64,000 nucleotides of DNA from Macrobrachium rosenbergii (GCF_040412425.1 NC_089789.1:38543606-38607605); one strand, 5' to 3'. Shown: positions 13,480 to 25,700, counted from the stretch's first letter. Notes: generated by a model not told the origin, from the sequence alone. Made by a program: numbers and translations.

Positions 13480-14440
13480 CCATAAGAACGGGAATACACA
13501 AATCTCTGTGAAGTAAAAACATAGTTTTATAGTTGATTATTAGGTCTCTGTGAAAAAAAATTAGTTGGTCCTTTAAAGAAAGGAATTCAAATGTATCCTT
13601 TATGGAAGGGAATTTGTGAGTTTCGTCAAATTTATCTCGGTGTCTCAGTAAAATGACTGCTTAGATCTTTGTAAAAAAAAAAAAAAGACTTTGTAGGTCT
13701 TTGTAAAGAGAATATTGAGGTTTTGCAAAGTGATTCCATCAGTTCTTTTAGAAGGATTGAAAGGGTTATGCAAAGGAAAAACCAATTGTCCTTGTGACGT
13801 GAATTCAGGATTCTTTTTGAAGGTATTTATGGGTCTGTTCCCGTAGGGGGGGTAGTGCCTTCGGCCCCCTAGCTGCAATCCCTTTCGTTCCTTTTACTGT
13901 ACCTCGTTTTATATTCTTTCTTCCGTCTTACTTTCCACCCTCTCCTAACTATTGATTCATAGTGCGACTGCGAGGTTTTCCTCCTGTTACACCTTTCAAA
14001 CCTTTTGCTCTCAATTTCCGTTACAGTGCTGAGTGACCTCATTGGTCCCTGTGCTTGGCCTTTGGCCTAAATTTTATGTTCAATTCAATCCTGTGGGTGT
14101 CTGTAAAAGGGATCTATAGGTCGAATGTGGAGGAAATTGAAAGGTCATCGTGGAGGGAATTCATACATTTTTTATTTAAAGGACCAGATTCCATGAATCG
14201 TCTTTTTACAGGTCTTTGTATCAGTGGGTCTTTATGAAGGAAGTCCATCGATTCATAGGCCTACCAAAAGTTTTCCATAATACAAACTCCTGGGGGTTTG
14301 TCAAGGGATAGAGAGTTCGCGTACCTGTATAAAGGAAATTCAAAAGTCCTTGTGTTCCCTTCATGCATCTTTGTGAGAGGGATTTCATTCGTCTTCGTTA
14401 AAAGAATTCCCGGGTCTTTGTAAAAGGGAAACCGTGGGTC
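13480..14440. repeat. Degenerate dispersed-tandem repeat (GTCTTTGTAAAAGG)
   Basis: The words (G)GTCTTTGTAAA, AAAGGGAATTC and TTGTGAG recur about every 30-60 bp on both sides of the R2 insertion at 13842-14091. This looks like a very old minisatellite. It holds no open frame longer than about 75 codons, and none is recognisable. Confidence 0.55.
13842..14091 (+). repeat. Dispersed repeat family R2, copy 1 (SINE-like)
   Basis: This segment aligns from end to end with 26465-26690: CGGCCCCTAGCTGCAA-like start, CCTTTTACTGTACCTC, a pyrimidine-rich middle, CAATTTCCGTTACAG, GCTGAGTGACCTCAT, GGTCCC, GCTT, GCCTAAATTTTAT and an ATTCAATTC end. It interrupts the degenerate array around it, so it is an insertion. 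The length (about 250-290 bp) and lack of a reading frame fit a SINE or another non-autonomous element. I could not assign a pol III head. Confidence 0.75.
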
Positions 14441-14718
14441 TTGGGAACGCGAGCGAGCGTCCGTGCAGGACACAGAGTGTGAGTGATGCATTGTGGGAGT
14501 GGCAGACGCACACTCAGTTTCCCCTAGATAATGATCGCCCAGAGGTGTTTGGAAACTGTTGAAGCTGTTGTTTTGGTTGGGGTCCTCGCGGGAAAGACAG
14601 AGAGAGAGTGAGAGATAGAGAGAGGGGGGAGAGGGATACATCACCCGGAGGATACATAGGCCTAGGTTGGTTTCATTTGCCCTGTGTAAACAGAAGTGAC
14701 ACACAAATAAATATTTGA

Positions 14719-14724
<6 letters not shown>

Positions 14725-14812
<88 letters not shown>
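14725..14812. repeat. (TA)n-(GA)n microsatellite
   Basis: A TA tract passes directly into a GA tract. Confidence 0.93.
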
Positions 14813-14816
<4 letters not shown>

Positions 14817-15252
14817 TGAGCTTATCCTAGACCTATTTCACCTGCACCCCCTCAGTAATGCCCTTCAAAATTTTTTCTTAATAAAATCCTTTTTGTTTTA
14901 TAATGACATTGCTTTTTTGGTATTACAATATTAATATTGAGAGAGAGAGAGAGATAAATTATTAAGCTTATCCTAGACCTATTCCACCTGCATCCCCTCA
15001 GTAATGACTTTCAAAAATTTCTCATAATAAAATCCCTTCTGTTTTATAATGACGTTGCTTTTCTTGGCGTTACAATATTAATATTGAGAGAGAGAGAAAA
15101 AACAAAATTATTGAGCTTATCCTAGACCTATTCCACCTGCACCCCCTCAGTAATGACTTTCAAAAATTTCTCATAATAAAATCCCTTCTGTTTTATAATG
15201 ACGTTGCTTTTTTGGCGTTACAGTATTAATATTGAGAGAGAGAGAGAGAGAA
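14813..15252. repeat. Three tandem units of ~147 bp, each ending in (GA)n
   Basis: The units begin ATTGAGCTTATCCTAGACC at about 14814, 14961 and 15111. They run through CACCTGCA(C/T)CCCCTCAGTA, AATAAAATCC, TTTTATAATGAC and TATTAATATT, and end in a GA microsatellite. Units 2 and 3 are nearly identical; unit 1 is a little more diverged. No gene. Confidence 0.92.
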
Positions 15253-15494
15253 AGTAAGTATAGACTGTGGAAGAACCTCTAACTTAACGACGTGCAAAGG
15301 CAACCCCTTGCGTGCCGGGTGGATTTTCTGACACCCCGGAGTAAATATTGACCTTTCCCATATCCGAGGGAATCTTAATGACTGCCTTCGATTACGAGAA
15401 TCTTTTGATCCATTAGCTGATGAGAATAACTTTTTTTTTATGTTTTATCGCCACGATCTGTCACGTGACATACGCTGCATAGGAAGTACTGGAA

Positions 15495-15495
15495 C

Positions 15496-15562
<67 letters not shown>

Positions 15563-15666
15563 CATTGTGAATCTACGTGTACTTATTCATCGTTTCTCCA
15601 GACTTCAATTTTAAATAACTTTGACGTTTTCGAAGATGAAGCCATAAGTTATTATTATTATTTTTA

Positions 15667-15745
<79 letters not shown>

Positions 15746-15788
15746 GTACACACACATATAAAAATAATATATATTAGATATTATACAC

Positions 15789-15846
<58 letters not shown>

Positions 15847-15905
15847 ATATGTATGTATGTGTGTATGTGAGAGAGAGAGACACAGAGCGAGAGAGAGAGA
15901 GAGAT
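15495..15905. repeat. (ATT)n, (TA)n, (GT)n and (GA)n microsatellites
   Basis: ATT tracts at about 15495-15560 and 15646-15745 are followed by TA, a long GT run and GA. The 162-codon plus-strand frame here is homopolymer and dipeptide readings only. Confidence 0.95.
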
Positions 15906-17185
15906 ACTGCTGTCACTTGAATACCTAATTTCGATCATGATTCCCATCACAGCGGGATGGTACATAATTTTTTCGTTGAGAGAGAGAGAGTATATGTACG
16001 TTTCTCTTCCTCAAGCGATGATGTATACGAAACCCTTTCGCCGAGTAGCCTCGGTACCAGCGTCGTGCGGCCGGAGCCATAGAGAGCCCCATAAAACCGA
16101 ATGGCCGCCATTTATCTGAGTTACCGTTCGCTCCGCCATGAAATGACGAGCAATTGATGTGCATCCATTATTCTATGGGACTGTTAGCCATGCAAGGAGA
16201 TACCGTAGAAATGGAAATGCTGAAGTAAATGGCTGATCTTACCGTCGATACAAATTGATGGATGGTTGATGGTTCTTCAGATATGTGCGGATTAAAATGA
16301 GGATGTGAATCTTGTTATTCCATGGCGTCGTTTTCTATGCTGGGGACGCCGTTTTTTATGTGAGAGCCTCGAGAGATTTATGAACTTCCCGTAGATACAG
16401 ATGAATATATACGGCTGATTATTCCTGAGATATACTCGAAGGGAAATGAATGCACGAATCTATTATTCTGTGAGCTCTGTAGCTATAGACAATACAGAGT
16501 AAATATGTAAAAGGTTCAGATTAATGGTTGATGGTACCATAGATACAAAGAAATAGATGGTTGGTGGATCCTCAGACATGCAATGATTTTCGGATGAAAA
16601 ACTTATGCATCTTTGTAGGGCTTGTTATATATAAAAGGATACCGTAGATATTTCATTGATATTTTATCGTGAAAGTAGATTAATGAAGGCAAAATGTATA
16701 CGAGTTAAGATGGCTAAAGATTCCTTTGATTTAGCATGGAAAAATTATTCAGTTTCCACGTTTATAAACCGATAAATAAAAAAACTGGACTTATAGATAA
16801 ATGTATACACTCAAGACACCACATCAGTAAACAAGTAAACAGCCAAGGAGTGGAAATAGACGAAGACAATAGATCAAACGACTGAAGATTACATAGATAA
16901 AAATTCCACAATTGGCAGTAAGTCACTAAAGCCCTGAAAATTCCCCAAAGTTAAATGGTTGACTTAGAATGCCACAGTTACGCAGTCAACTGGAAATGTG
17001 TCACATATAAACGAAAAGGAAAAAGTAAACAACTCCGCTTAACCTATGATTAAGGGCTCCTCCTCTTCCTCCTCCTCCTCCTCCTCCAGACGCTAAAATG
17101 GAGTCATGCACAAGTCTATACGTAGGAGCAGCTCCTTCCCCAAAACTTGGCGGAGCTCCACGCTTCTCAAAATCCTTTACTCTTA
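15906..17185. other. Mostly unique sequence; degenerate duplication at 16180-16640
   Basis: A segment containing GATACCGTAGA, ATGGTTGATGGT, GATACAAA and CAGA(T/C)ATG appears at about 16198-16290 and again, diverged, at about 16515-16590, which suggests an old ~300 bp duplication. The CpG-richer patch at 16030-16140 contains no recognisable exon. Confidence 0.5.
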
Positions 17186-17244
17186 CCTCCTCCTCCTCCT
17201 CCTCCTCCTCCTCCTCCTCCTCCTCCTCCTCCTCCTCCTCCTCC
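17186..17244. repeat. (TCC)n microsatellite
   Basis: About 20 TCC triplets. They give a Pro run in one frame and Gly in another. The flanking frame is not recognisable. Confidence 0.95.
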
Positions 17245-17497
17245 TTCTCGAGTCACTGAGGCGAAATTAATTATCTTGGCTAATGGCGTGGAGAAAGCAG
17301 CAGCTTCCGACGGAGTAAACATGGCTCCTGTGAGCCGTGAGCCGGCTTTCCAGAAGCCTGCTCCATGGAGTTGATCGGTTGATTGATTCCGTTCGCTGGC
17401 GTCGCAGCAACGGCAGCAGCGTGCCACTTGATGGAGTGGTGGAGTGCTGGCTTAGATAATGAAAGGTGTACTGGTTCGTAATTGATCAGAAGCTGTA

Positions 17498-17498
<1 letters not shown>

Positions 17499-17548
<50 letters not shown>

Positions 17549-17703
17549 GTTGTTGAATAGGGCCTCTATGCCGGCAATCCACCCGCTTCTGTTTGATTAC
17601 CTGTTTGATTGATATGTTTCATAACCTAGCGTCGCAGCAATTAGAGGAAAATATATATATATTGAATGCTATAATTATTGACTTGCTTAGAAAACTAGTG
17701 TTA

Positions 17704-17768
<65 letters not shown>

Positions 17769-17862
17769 AGTTTGCTTAGCCAGACACCACTGAATAGGAT
17801 GATCGTATGTAAAATGAGAATAACTTAATAAAAAAATACAGCAAACCAAATGCTAAAAAAAA

Positions 17863-17905
<43 letters not shown>

Positions 17906-17930
17906 GTAATAATAATAATAATAATAAAAA
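17499..17930. repeat. (ATT)n and (AAT)n microsatellites
   Basis: Tracts at about 17499-17548, 17706-17766 and 17866-17930, in AT-rich non-coding sequence. Confidence 0.93.
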
Positions 17931-18317
17931 CACAAACATATTCAGTATCGCATTAACTTATTGGTTTTCCAATTTTTTTTTTAAAGAATAATTTAATAAA
18001 AAAAAAAAATATATAAAACAAAAATTAAAAAACCCAATAATAATAATAATAATGAACATAATTAGTATCTCATTACTCTTTGGTTTTCTAATTTTTTAGA
18101 ATTATGAAGGAGGAATTCTCAACATACTTGTTTATGTTCATTAATTTTTTTTTCATTGTAGGATATATAATGCCTCGAAATCATTTATTTATTTTCATCT
18201 GTTATTTATCAATTATATATATTTTTAACATTTTTTGATTTACAGTACAAATTTTTTCGATAGTTATTTTACCGTGAACTGTAAAAATTTCATTCATTTC
18301 TTTTGCCTATATTCCTG

Positions 18318-18433
18318 TTCTCTTTCATAATCACCTTTGTTCGTTTCTTATTTTCAGTTCCTTTCATAAAAATTTATGGTCCTTATAGTAATAATAATGA
18401 TAATAATAATAATAATAATAATTATAAGGAAAA

Positions 18434-18493
<60 letters not shown>

Positions 18494-18562
18494 TAAGGAC
18501 CATAAATTTTTTTTGAAAGGAACTGAAAATAAGAAATGAACAAAGGTGATTATGAAAGAGAA
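18318..18562. repeat. Inverted repeat with (AAT/ATT)n loop
   Basis: The left arm 18318-18386 and right arm 18493-18562 are reverse complements over about 69 bp with only a few mismatches (both contain the CTTTCATAATCACCTTTGTT / AACAAAGGTGATTATGAAAG pair). The loop is AAT repeats, TATAAGGAAAATATT and ATT repeats, which are themselves complementary. The whole segment could fold into one long hairpin. A further ATT tract follows at 18577-18660. Confidence 0.93.
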
Positions 18563-18585
18563 TAATAATCATAATAATAATAATA

Positions 18586-18662
<77 letters not shown>

Positions 18663-18892
18663 GGCAAAGATGTGTAAGTACCTAAAAGTTTCGCTTTTCT
18701 TGTCCTATTTCTTTTTTTTTTATATAAATAATGAAAAGACTAATAGCTTTCAGAATATTTAGATGAACCAGGCAGTCGATCGTAGGTTAAGGTATGACGT
18801 TAGTCTGTCAGTGACATTATATCGTATTACACAGTTACAGTTATGCATTACATGTACAACTTTTTTCTTCTTTTTTGCCATTCCTGTTATTC

Positions 18893-19196
18893 GTATGTGA
18901 CGTGAGAGAGACGAAAAGGTGTTGCTTGTTTCCATAAAAATCATCTCAATTTTTTTTTTTTTTTTTTTTTTTACGATATGAGGTTGATGGGAGGCCGAAG
19001 GGGCAGGCAGCTCAGTCACCTAAATTAACAGGCACTAAATGTTAATTTTTGTCTGTTTTTAACTATTTTGTATGTGACGTCATTGAGATGAGAAAGAGTT
19101 TGCTCGTTTCCATAAAAATTATCTCAATTTTTTCCCAAGATTAGGCTGATGGGAGGCCGATGGGGCCGGCAACTCAGTTGCCTAAATTAACAGATA
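18893..19196. repeat. Two tandem copies of a ~180-bp segment
   Basis: TATGTGACGT, a GAGATGAG-like word, TTGCT(T/C)GTTTCCATAAAAAT, ATCTCAATTTTTT, GTTGATGGGAGGCCGA and CCTAAATTAACAG occur in this order at 18893-19031 and again at 19071-19194. The two copies are roughly 85% identical by eye. Confidence 0.85.
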
Positions 19197-19322
19197 TACG
19201 AAGTAAAAGGTAATAGATAATTTTGCGAGCATGAAATAAAACAGTTAAGGACCCGACTTGTTTCTTTCGAGTGCCATTAATGCTCTTGTGTACATACCAG
19301 AGAGGATGTTGACAAAAGTTGG

Positions 19323-19327
<5 letters not shown>

Positions 19328-19388
<61 letters not shown>
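19328..19388. repeat. (CT)n microsatellite
   Basis: A pure CT tract. The C-rich pyrimidine stretch at 19477-19575 (CCCCTCC, CTGCACC words) is a short degenerate repeat of its own. Confidence 0.93.
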
Positions 19389-19391
<3 letters not shown>

Positions 19392-20033
19392 GACGGGAAA
19401 GGCCAGGCATGAAGAATGAGTCTGGCTTTATCAGCCATTGATTTCCCATCGAGCTAGACCATTGCTGCTGAAGGATCCCCCCGCCTCTCTCCTCCCTGCA
19501 CCAACCCCTCCCCCTCTCTCTCTCCCTGCACCAACCCCTCCTCTCCCCTGCACCCCCCCCTCCTCCCTCCTCCCCATTTCGGTTTTTCTTATCTGGAAAG
19601 AAGTGTCTTGTCGAAACCAACTTCTTCCAACTTCAGGCCAAAACACAAGTAGAGACAAATTCCTTCAGTATAAATGTTGGTCGTAGTAATGAAAGAAATA
19701 TGATGTTAATAACATAACATTGAAAATAATGATGATTATATACTTGAAGGGGTCTTACGATTTAGAAAAAAATATCGTTTTAGATTATTCGGTAGAAATC
19801 GAGAAAAATGTCCTTTTCAAAGAAAGGTCGCCATTAACCAAATGAGATATAATGTGAGAAATAACAGTAATATAAATATAACGAGAAAAATTAATGGGCC
19901 TTGATAAAGGAAAATTATAGAAATAGTATTAAATATAACGGAACAAATAAAGCTTAGTTAATGATATTAGATCAGGCAGATTGTTATATTTTGGACTGAA
20001 TGATAAGCTGGAAAAGATGTCAAGCTTTTAGCT

Positions 20034-20427
20034 TTCTGTAAAAGAAAACTATTGTGCCGGCTTTGTCTGTCCGTCCGCGCTTTTTCTGTCCGCCCTCAGA
20101 TCTTGAAAACTACAGAGGCTAGAGGGCTGCAAATTGGTATGTTGATCATCCACCCTCCAATCATCAAACATACCAAATTGCGGCCCTCTAGCCTCAGTAG
20201 TTTTGATTTTATTTAAAGTTAAAGTTAGCCATAATCGTGCTTCTGGCAACGATGTGGTACATGCCACCACCGGGCCGTGGATAAAGCTTCATGGGCCGCG
20301 GCTCATGCAGTATTATACCGAAACCGCCGGAAGATAGATCAATTTTCGGTGGCCTTGATTATACGCTGTAGCGGCTGTACAGAAAACTCTGGTTGCGCCG
20401 AAGGAACTTCGTCGCATTATTTACTTG
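20034..20427 (+). repeat. Dispersed repeat family R1, copy 1
   Basis: This is the longest of three copies, all in the same orientation (others at 25092-25445 and 45150-45470). Near the 5' end is a palindrome: arms 20106-20142 and 20165-20204, sharing GAGGCTAGAGGGCTGCAAAT and its complement, around a 22 bp loop that contains CCACCCTCCAATC. The middle carries CACCACCGGGCCGTGG and TTTCATGGGCC-like words. The 3' end is a hairpin (TGCGCCGAAGGAACTTCGTCGCA) followed by TTTACTTG. There is no reading frame, so it is a non-autonomous element of unknown class. Confidence 0.88.
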
Positions 20428-20589
20428 TCTGTTATTTATTTTAAGCTTTGTTTTTCATAACCCCCCCCATTCACCTTCCATGTTTTAAACGCCTTTATCA
20501 AATACCTGATACTTCATTCGATTATTTTTTAAGAGATTGTTCTCCTGTCAGCGACATCCTAGAATATTTACCTTTTAGAACAAACTACT

Positions 20590-21110
20590 ATATATAATGG
20601 GGTCTTTTCCACCAATAGTGGCTTTTTCTCACCAACAATGGTTCCTTTTTCCCCAACAGTGGTTTGTTATTTCCTAACAGAGGCTTCTTTTTCCCTTAAC
20701 GGTGTCTTCTTTTACCCCAACAATGGCTTTTTTCCTAACAGAGGCTTCTTTTTCCCGCAATTGTGGCTTCTTTGTCTCCAACAGTGGCTTTTTTCCCAAA
20801 CACTAGTTGTTTTTCGCCTCACAAAGGCTTCTTTTTCACTCTGCAGTGGCTTCTTTTACCCATAACAGTTGCTTTTTTTTTCCTAAAAAAAAGGCTTTCC
20901 TTCCCCACCAGTGGCTTCTTTCCAACCCCCCAAAGTGACTTCTTTTACCCCAACGGTGGCTTCTTTTTCCAAACAGTGGTTGTTTTTGCCCTAACAGTGG
21001 CTTCTTTTCTCGAACGGTGGCTTCTTTTCCTCAACAGTGGTTTCTTTTTTCCTAAAAGTGGCTTCTTTTTTTCCCCAACAGTGACTTCTTTTCCCCCCGA
21101 CAGTAGTGAC
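20590..21110. repeat. Degenerate ~25-bp minisatellite (AGTGGCTTCTTTT)
   Basis: The words (A/G)GTGGCTTCTTTT and CC(C/A)CAACA alternate about 20 times with a spacing of 22-30 bp. Phe- and Pro-rich readings in two plus-strand frames follow from the repeat and are not credible proteins. Confidence 0.88.
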
Positions 21111-22034
21111 CTAGACTCAGCCTATCGTCAACGGATATCTCATTAGGCCATCTTCCGTGAGGTCTGTTACGACAGAGAAACTTCCCTCTGTCGTCTATAT
21201 TGTAGCTCCAGTGAAGCAAGTGCGTGTTACTCGTTGGCAAGGCACTGCCGTTCACAGTGGAGCATTGTGAATTGGTCTCTCTGGAAAGAGAAACTGTCTC
21301 GCCTTGAAGCGATTCGTAGCCCACGATAAAAAGGACGTAGTCTGTATTATTTTAGAGGCTGTAGTCCCTTGCAACTGTGCTTCTTCCGCCTCCATGTTGT
21401 GACGTCACGTTACTAAATATCAACAGTTCTTTAATGACTCCGCTGTGTCTTGGGTCTCACTGTAACCCACGACCACACTCGTTTGATATAGCAGGCATAA
21501 TTTTTCACCATTTTTAAAGAAAAGTGGAATGTCACTTTACTAAATATAAGCGTAATTTTTTCCCCTTTTTTAAGAAAAGCGGGATGTTAACCGCACTTCC
21601 GGCCCTCGTCTTGCATCCGAGATTCGGCCCAGCGCGAGTGCATGAATTACCTTTGGCAAAGTTTGTGGATTTTAACATAGAAGGTTTAAAAACTTTTCTA
21701 CCTCGCCCCTGTACTTTTTTACTCCCGTGGAAATTTCAAGCTTTTGACATCTGCCGCCTCAAAAAAAATAATAAGTGAAAAGTTTTAGTACCGGAGTCAC
21801 CTCTTCAAAAGAACGTAAGTGAAAAGGCAGGTTGGTCCTTCCAGGATGAAGGGCAATTGGAGTTTATCTCGCTTGCAAGGGAGGATAGTTAGGATGGCTA
21901 GAAGCTTTAGACTGAATCTGGAAAAGATGGAAAAGCCTAATAACTAAGCATTTTCCGGTAACGATACTTCTAAGAAATCGGCTTGACGTTCACCGTGTAA
22001 ACCAACTTGAAGTCCAGTGCATTATTGCAGTTTT

Positions 22035-22038
<4 letters not shown>
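21111..22038. other. Unique non-coding stretch
   Basis: Short frames only (up to 90 codons), none recognisable. An inverted pair, GACAGAGAAACTTCCCTCTGTC, lies at about 21172-21192. Confidence 0.5.
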
Positions 22039-22126
<88 letters not shown>

Positions 22127-22193
22127 ATATATGTATATATATGTGTGTGTATATATTTATTTATTTATATGCATACATACATATGTATGTATA
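22039..22193. repeat. (TA)n with GTAT variants
   Basis: A pure TA tract to about 22117, then interrupted GTATATAT and CATACATA words. Confidence 0.93.
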
Positions 22194-22377
22194 TGTATTC
22201 CCCCTTCGAACACATAGTGAAATATTTAGACTGGCAGGGAACAAAATAGAGAGCTGGGACCTCGTTATTAGGTTGTTGAGTTTGAAGCCCATCTCAAGTG
22301 TTGCAGCACTAATTAAATTAATGAATTAATTAACTAATTACCTTAGAATAATTATCAACTAACTACGTTGTTATCGC

Positions 22378-22432
<55 letters not shown>
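22378..22432. repeat. (CT)n microsatellite
   Basis: A pure CT tract. From 22433 to 22808 there is T-rich sequence without a gene. Confidence 0.93.
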
Positions 22433-22434
<2 letters not shown>

Positions 22435-22804
22435 TAGGTAACTGTTCCCCTTATGGACTATTTTTCTGTTTCATGAAAAAGAAAAATCGAAACTTGCTAT
22501 TTTTACATTTTCATTTTTTTTCTTTTATTACTTTGCATTATTTTTTTTATTTTTTTTTCATTTTCTTAGCATTATTTTTTTTTCATTTTTTTGCACATTT
22601 TCCATAAAGAGGAATAACTTGATCGTGAGAACACAAACGTCTGTTCGTGTTCAGTGACTGACTTTTCCTATTTTTTTTTTATTCAGAGATTCTTTCTTTT
22701 CTGAAGGAATATATAAGAATTTCCTTCATTACTGATATTCACAAATGCCTAAATAGTGCTTTTGCCGCTGCTGAAACACAATGGCAGGTAGCCGTACAAT
22801 ACCA

Positions 22805-22808
<4 letters not shown>

Positions 22809-22897
<89 letters not shown>

Positions 22898-22928
22898 AAA
22901 GGCCCTGTAGGTCTCTGTAAAGAAACTA

Positions 22929-22993
<65 letters not shown>

Positions 22994-23048
22994 GGTCTGT
23001 AACGAGACTACAGATATGTTTATATCTTAAAATTTCTGTAAATAAACT

Positions 23049-23122
<74 letters not shown>

Positions 23123-23166
23123 GCGAAACTATATATTTATCTTTTAAAATCCCTGTAAAGGAACTA

Positions 23167-23237
<71 letters not shown>

Positions 23238-23281
23238 GAAACTATATATTTATCCTTTAAAATTCCTGTAAACGAACTACG

Positions 23282-23348
<67 letters not shown>

Positions 23349-23392
23349 GCGAAACTATATATTCATCCTGTAAAATCCCAGTAAAGGAACTA

Positions 23393-23463
<71 letters not shown>

Positions 23464-23510
23464 GCGAAACTATATATTTATCCTTTAAAATCCCTGTAAA
23501 GGAACTACAT

Positions 23511-23579
<69 letters not shown>

Positions 23580-23621
23580 GAAACTATGTATTTATCCTTT
23601 AAAATCCCTGTAAAGGAACTA

Positions 23622-23670
<49 letters not shown>

Positions 23671-23714
23671 GCGAAACTATATATTTATCCTTTAAAATCC
23701 CTGTAAAGGAACTA

Positions 23715-23789
<75 letters not shown>
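22809..23789. repeat. Higher-order repeat: nine (CT)n blocks with ~47-bp spacer
   Basis: Nine CT blocks alternate with eight spacers. The six spacers from about 23121 onward are almost identical: CCAGCGAAACTATATATTTA, then TCCTTTAAAATCCCTGTAAA and GGAACTACGCT. The two leftmost (about 22893-22930 and 22991-23049) are clearly related but diverged. The period is about 110-115 bp. Boundary spacers have decayed while the interior has been kept uniform, the usual result of unequal exchange in a tandem array. Confidence 0.95.
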
Positions 23790-23791
<2 letters not shown>

Positions 23792-23996
23792 ACAGACTCG
23801 AGTTCAAAGTCATGAATCCCTCCGCTGCATAACCCCACTCTAATCGGCTTCTGATTTTTGAACACGCATATCATCGGTGTTCCAGTGGGTTTTAGGATTC
23901 CCGTGTAACAAGGGTGCGTTCTCTGCAAAGCCAAATCCTCCACCGTGTATTTTTGTTCTAATGGAAGAAATTCGTTCTTGTTACGGAATTCCTTCA

Positions 23997-24385
<389 letters not shown>

Positions 24386-25091
24386 AGCTTAGTATGCCTG
24401 GAAAGGTATTCGATTGAAAACTCAGACAGATGACAGAAGTTTCGATAGTGGCAGAGTATAGTAGATCTATATGTATATATATATATAAGGAAAACTATAG
24501 CTTAGCTCTTGCTTTGTGGGTTTCTCGGGCCTTGTCTTGACCCATTGCACACCACACCAGACTCCCAAGGTCGGTTGAAAGCCCTTTGAGAATTAACTTG
24601 TGATTGGTGTTTCGATGTTACTCGAAGCATATTTTTTTAGGTGTTTTTTTTTTCTCCCAATCCTGTTTGGATAAACATGATGCTCATAGTTTTTGGGGTT
24701 CATATTCATACAGGTATTAATGTTTATTAATAGATAGGATGAACATATGGTTCATCTCAGTTCAATATTATTTGCTCGTAGTTTTTGGGCTTCATATTCT
24801 TACAGATTTTAATGTATATTAATAGATAGTATGATCATATGGTTCACCGTGGTTCTAGATACTTCGATCGTGGCACGCAGTTACAAAAACGCGTGAATAA
24901 AGATGAAAGGCAAAATGATGCACAAAAAAACGAGAATATTTTCATTTTACTTTTACATCCATGTGGAACACTCGCAAAACGTCATCTACTTGCAAAGCAA
25001 ACTTCAAAGGAAACACAGAGCGCAGCAAAGAAAGATACATCACCGAGCAAATAAACGTATGCATATTTAAACAGGAAGCCGAATGCGTACT

Positions 25092-25445
25092 TTTTAGTTT
25101 TCCTTCCGCATTTTTTCTGTCCGCCCTCAGATCTTAAAAAAATACTGAGGCTAGAGGGCTGCAAATTGGTATGTTGATCATCCACCCTCCAATCATCAAA
25201 CAGTCCAAATTGCAGCCCTGTAGCCTCAGTAGTTTTGATTTTATTTAAGGTTAAAGTTAGCCATGATCGTGCGTCTGGCACCGCTATAGGTGCCAACAAC
25301 AACAGACCACCACCGGGCAGTGGCTGGAAGTTTCATGGGCCGTGGCTGAGATTTTCTTGGGCTGTGGCTGAGAGTTTCATACAGCATTATACGCCGTACA
25401 GAAAACTCGATTGCGCCGTAGAAACTTCGGTGCATTTTTTACTTG
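25092..25445 (+). repeat. Dispersed repeat family R1, copy 2
   Basis: It aligns with copy 1 from CTGTCCGCCCTCAGATCTT through the palindromic core (GAGGCTAGAGGGCTGCAAAT and complement) to the end hairpin (TTGCGCCGTAGAAACTTCGG, then TGCA). It ends in TTTACTTG like copy 1. It carries an extra GTGGCTGA-type tandem in the middle that copy 3 also has, so copies 2 and 3 form one subfamily. Confidence 0.88.
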
Positions 25446-25595
25446 TTTTCACGGGCCAACAAATTTTCACCAATTTTGTGAGAAGGTTTTACTAGTTAAC
25501 TTACACATCAAGGACATAAAATAAATTAAATCCACAGAGTCATATTTATTGTAATTGTTTTCCTTTAGAATGTTTGTTATGGTATTAATTAGTAA

Positions 25596-25597
<2 letters not shown>

Positions 25598-25664
<67 letters not shown>

Positions 25665-25700
25665 TATAAAGAGAGAGAGGAGAGATAGATAGATAGATAG
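25598..25700. repeat. (TA)n, (GA)n and (GATA)n microsatellite
   Basis: A TA tract followed by GAGA and AGATAGAT repeats. Confidence 0.93.

Noticed and set aside
22809..23789. CRISPR-like array (repeat plus spacer)
   Set aside because: The 'spacers' are (CT)n microsatellites and the 47 bp segments are the conserved part; this is a eukaryotic composite satellite.
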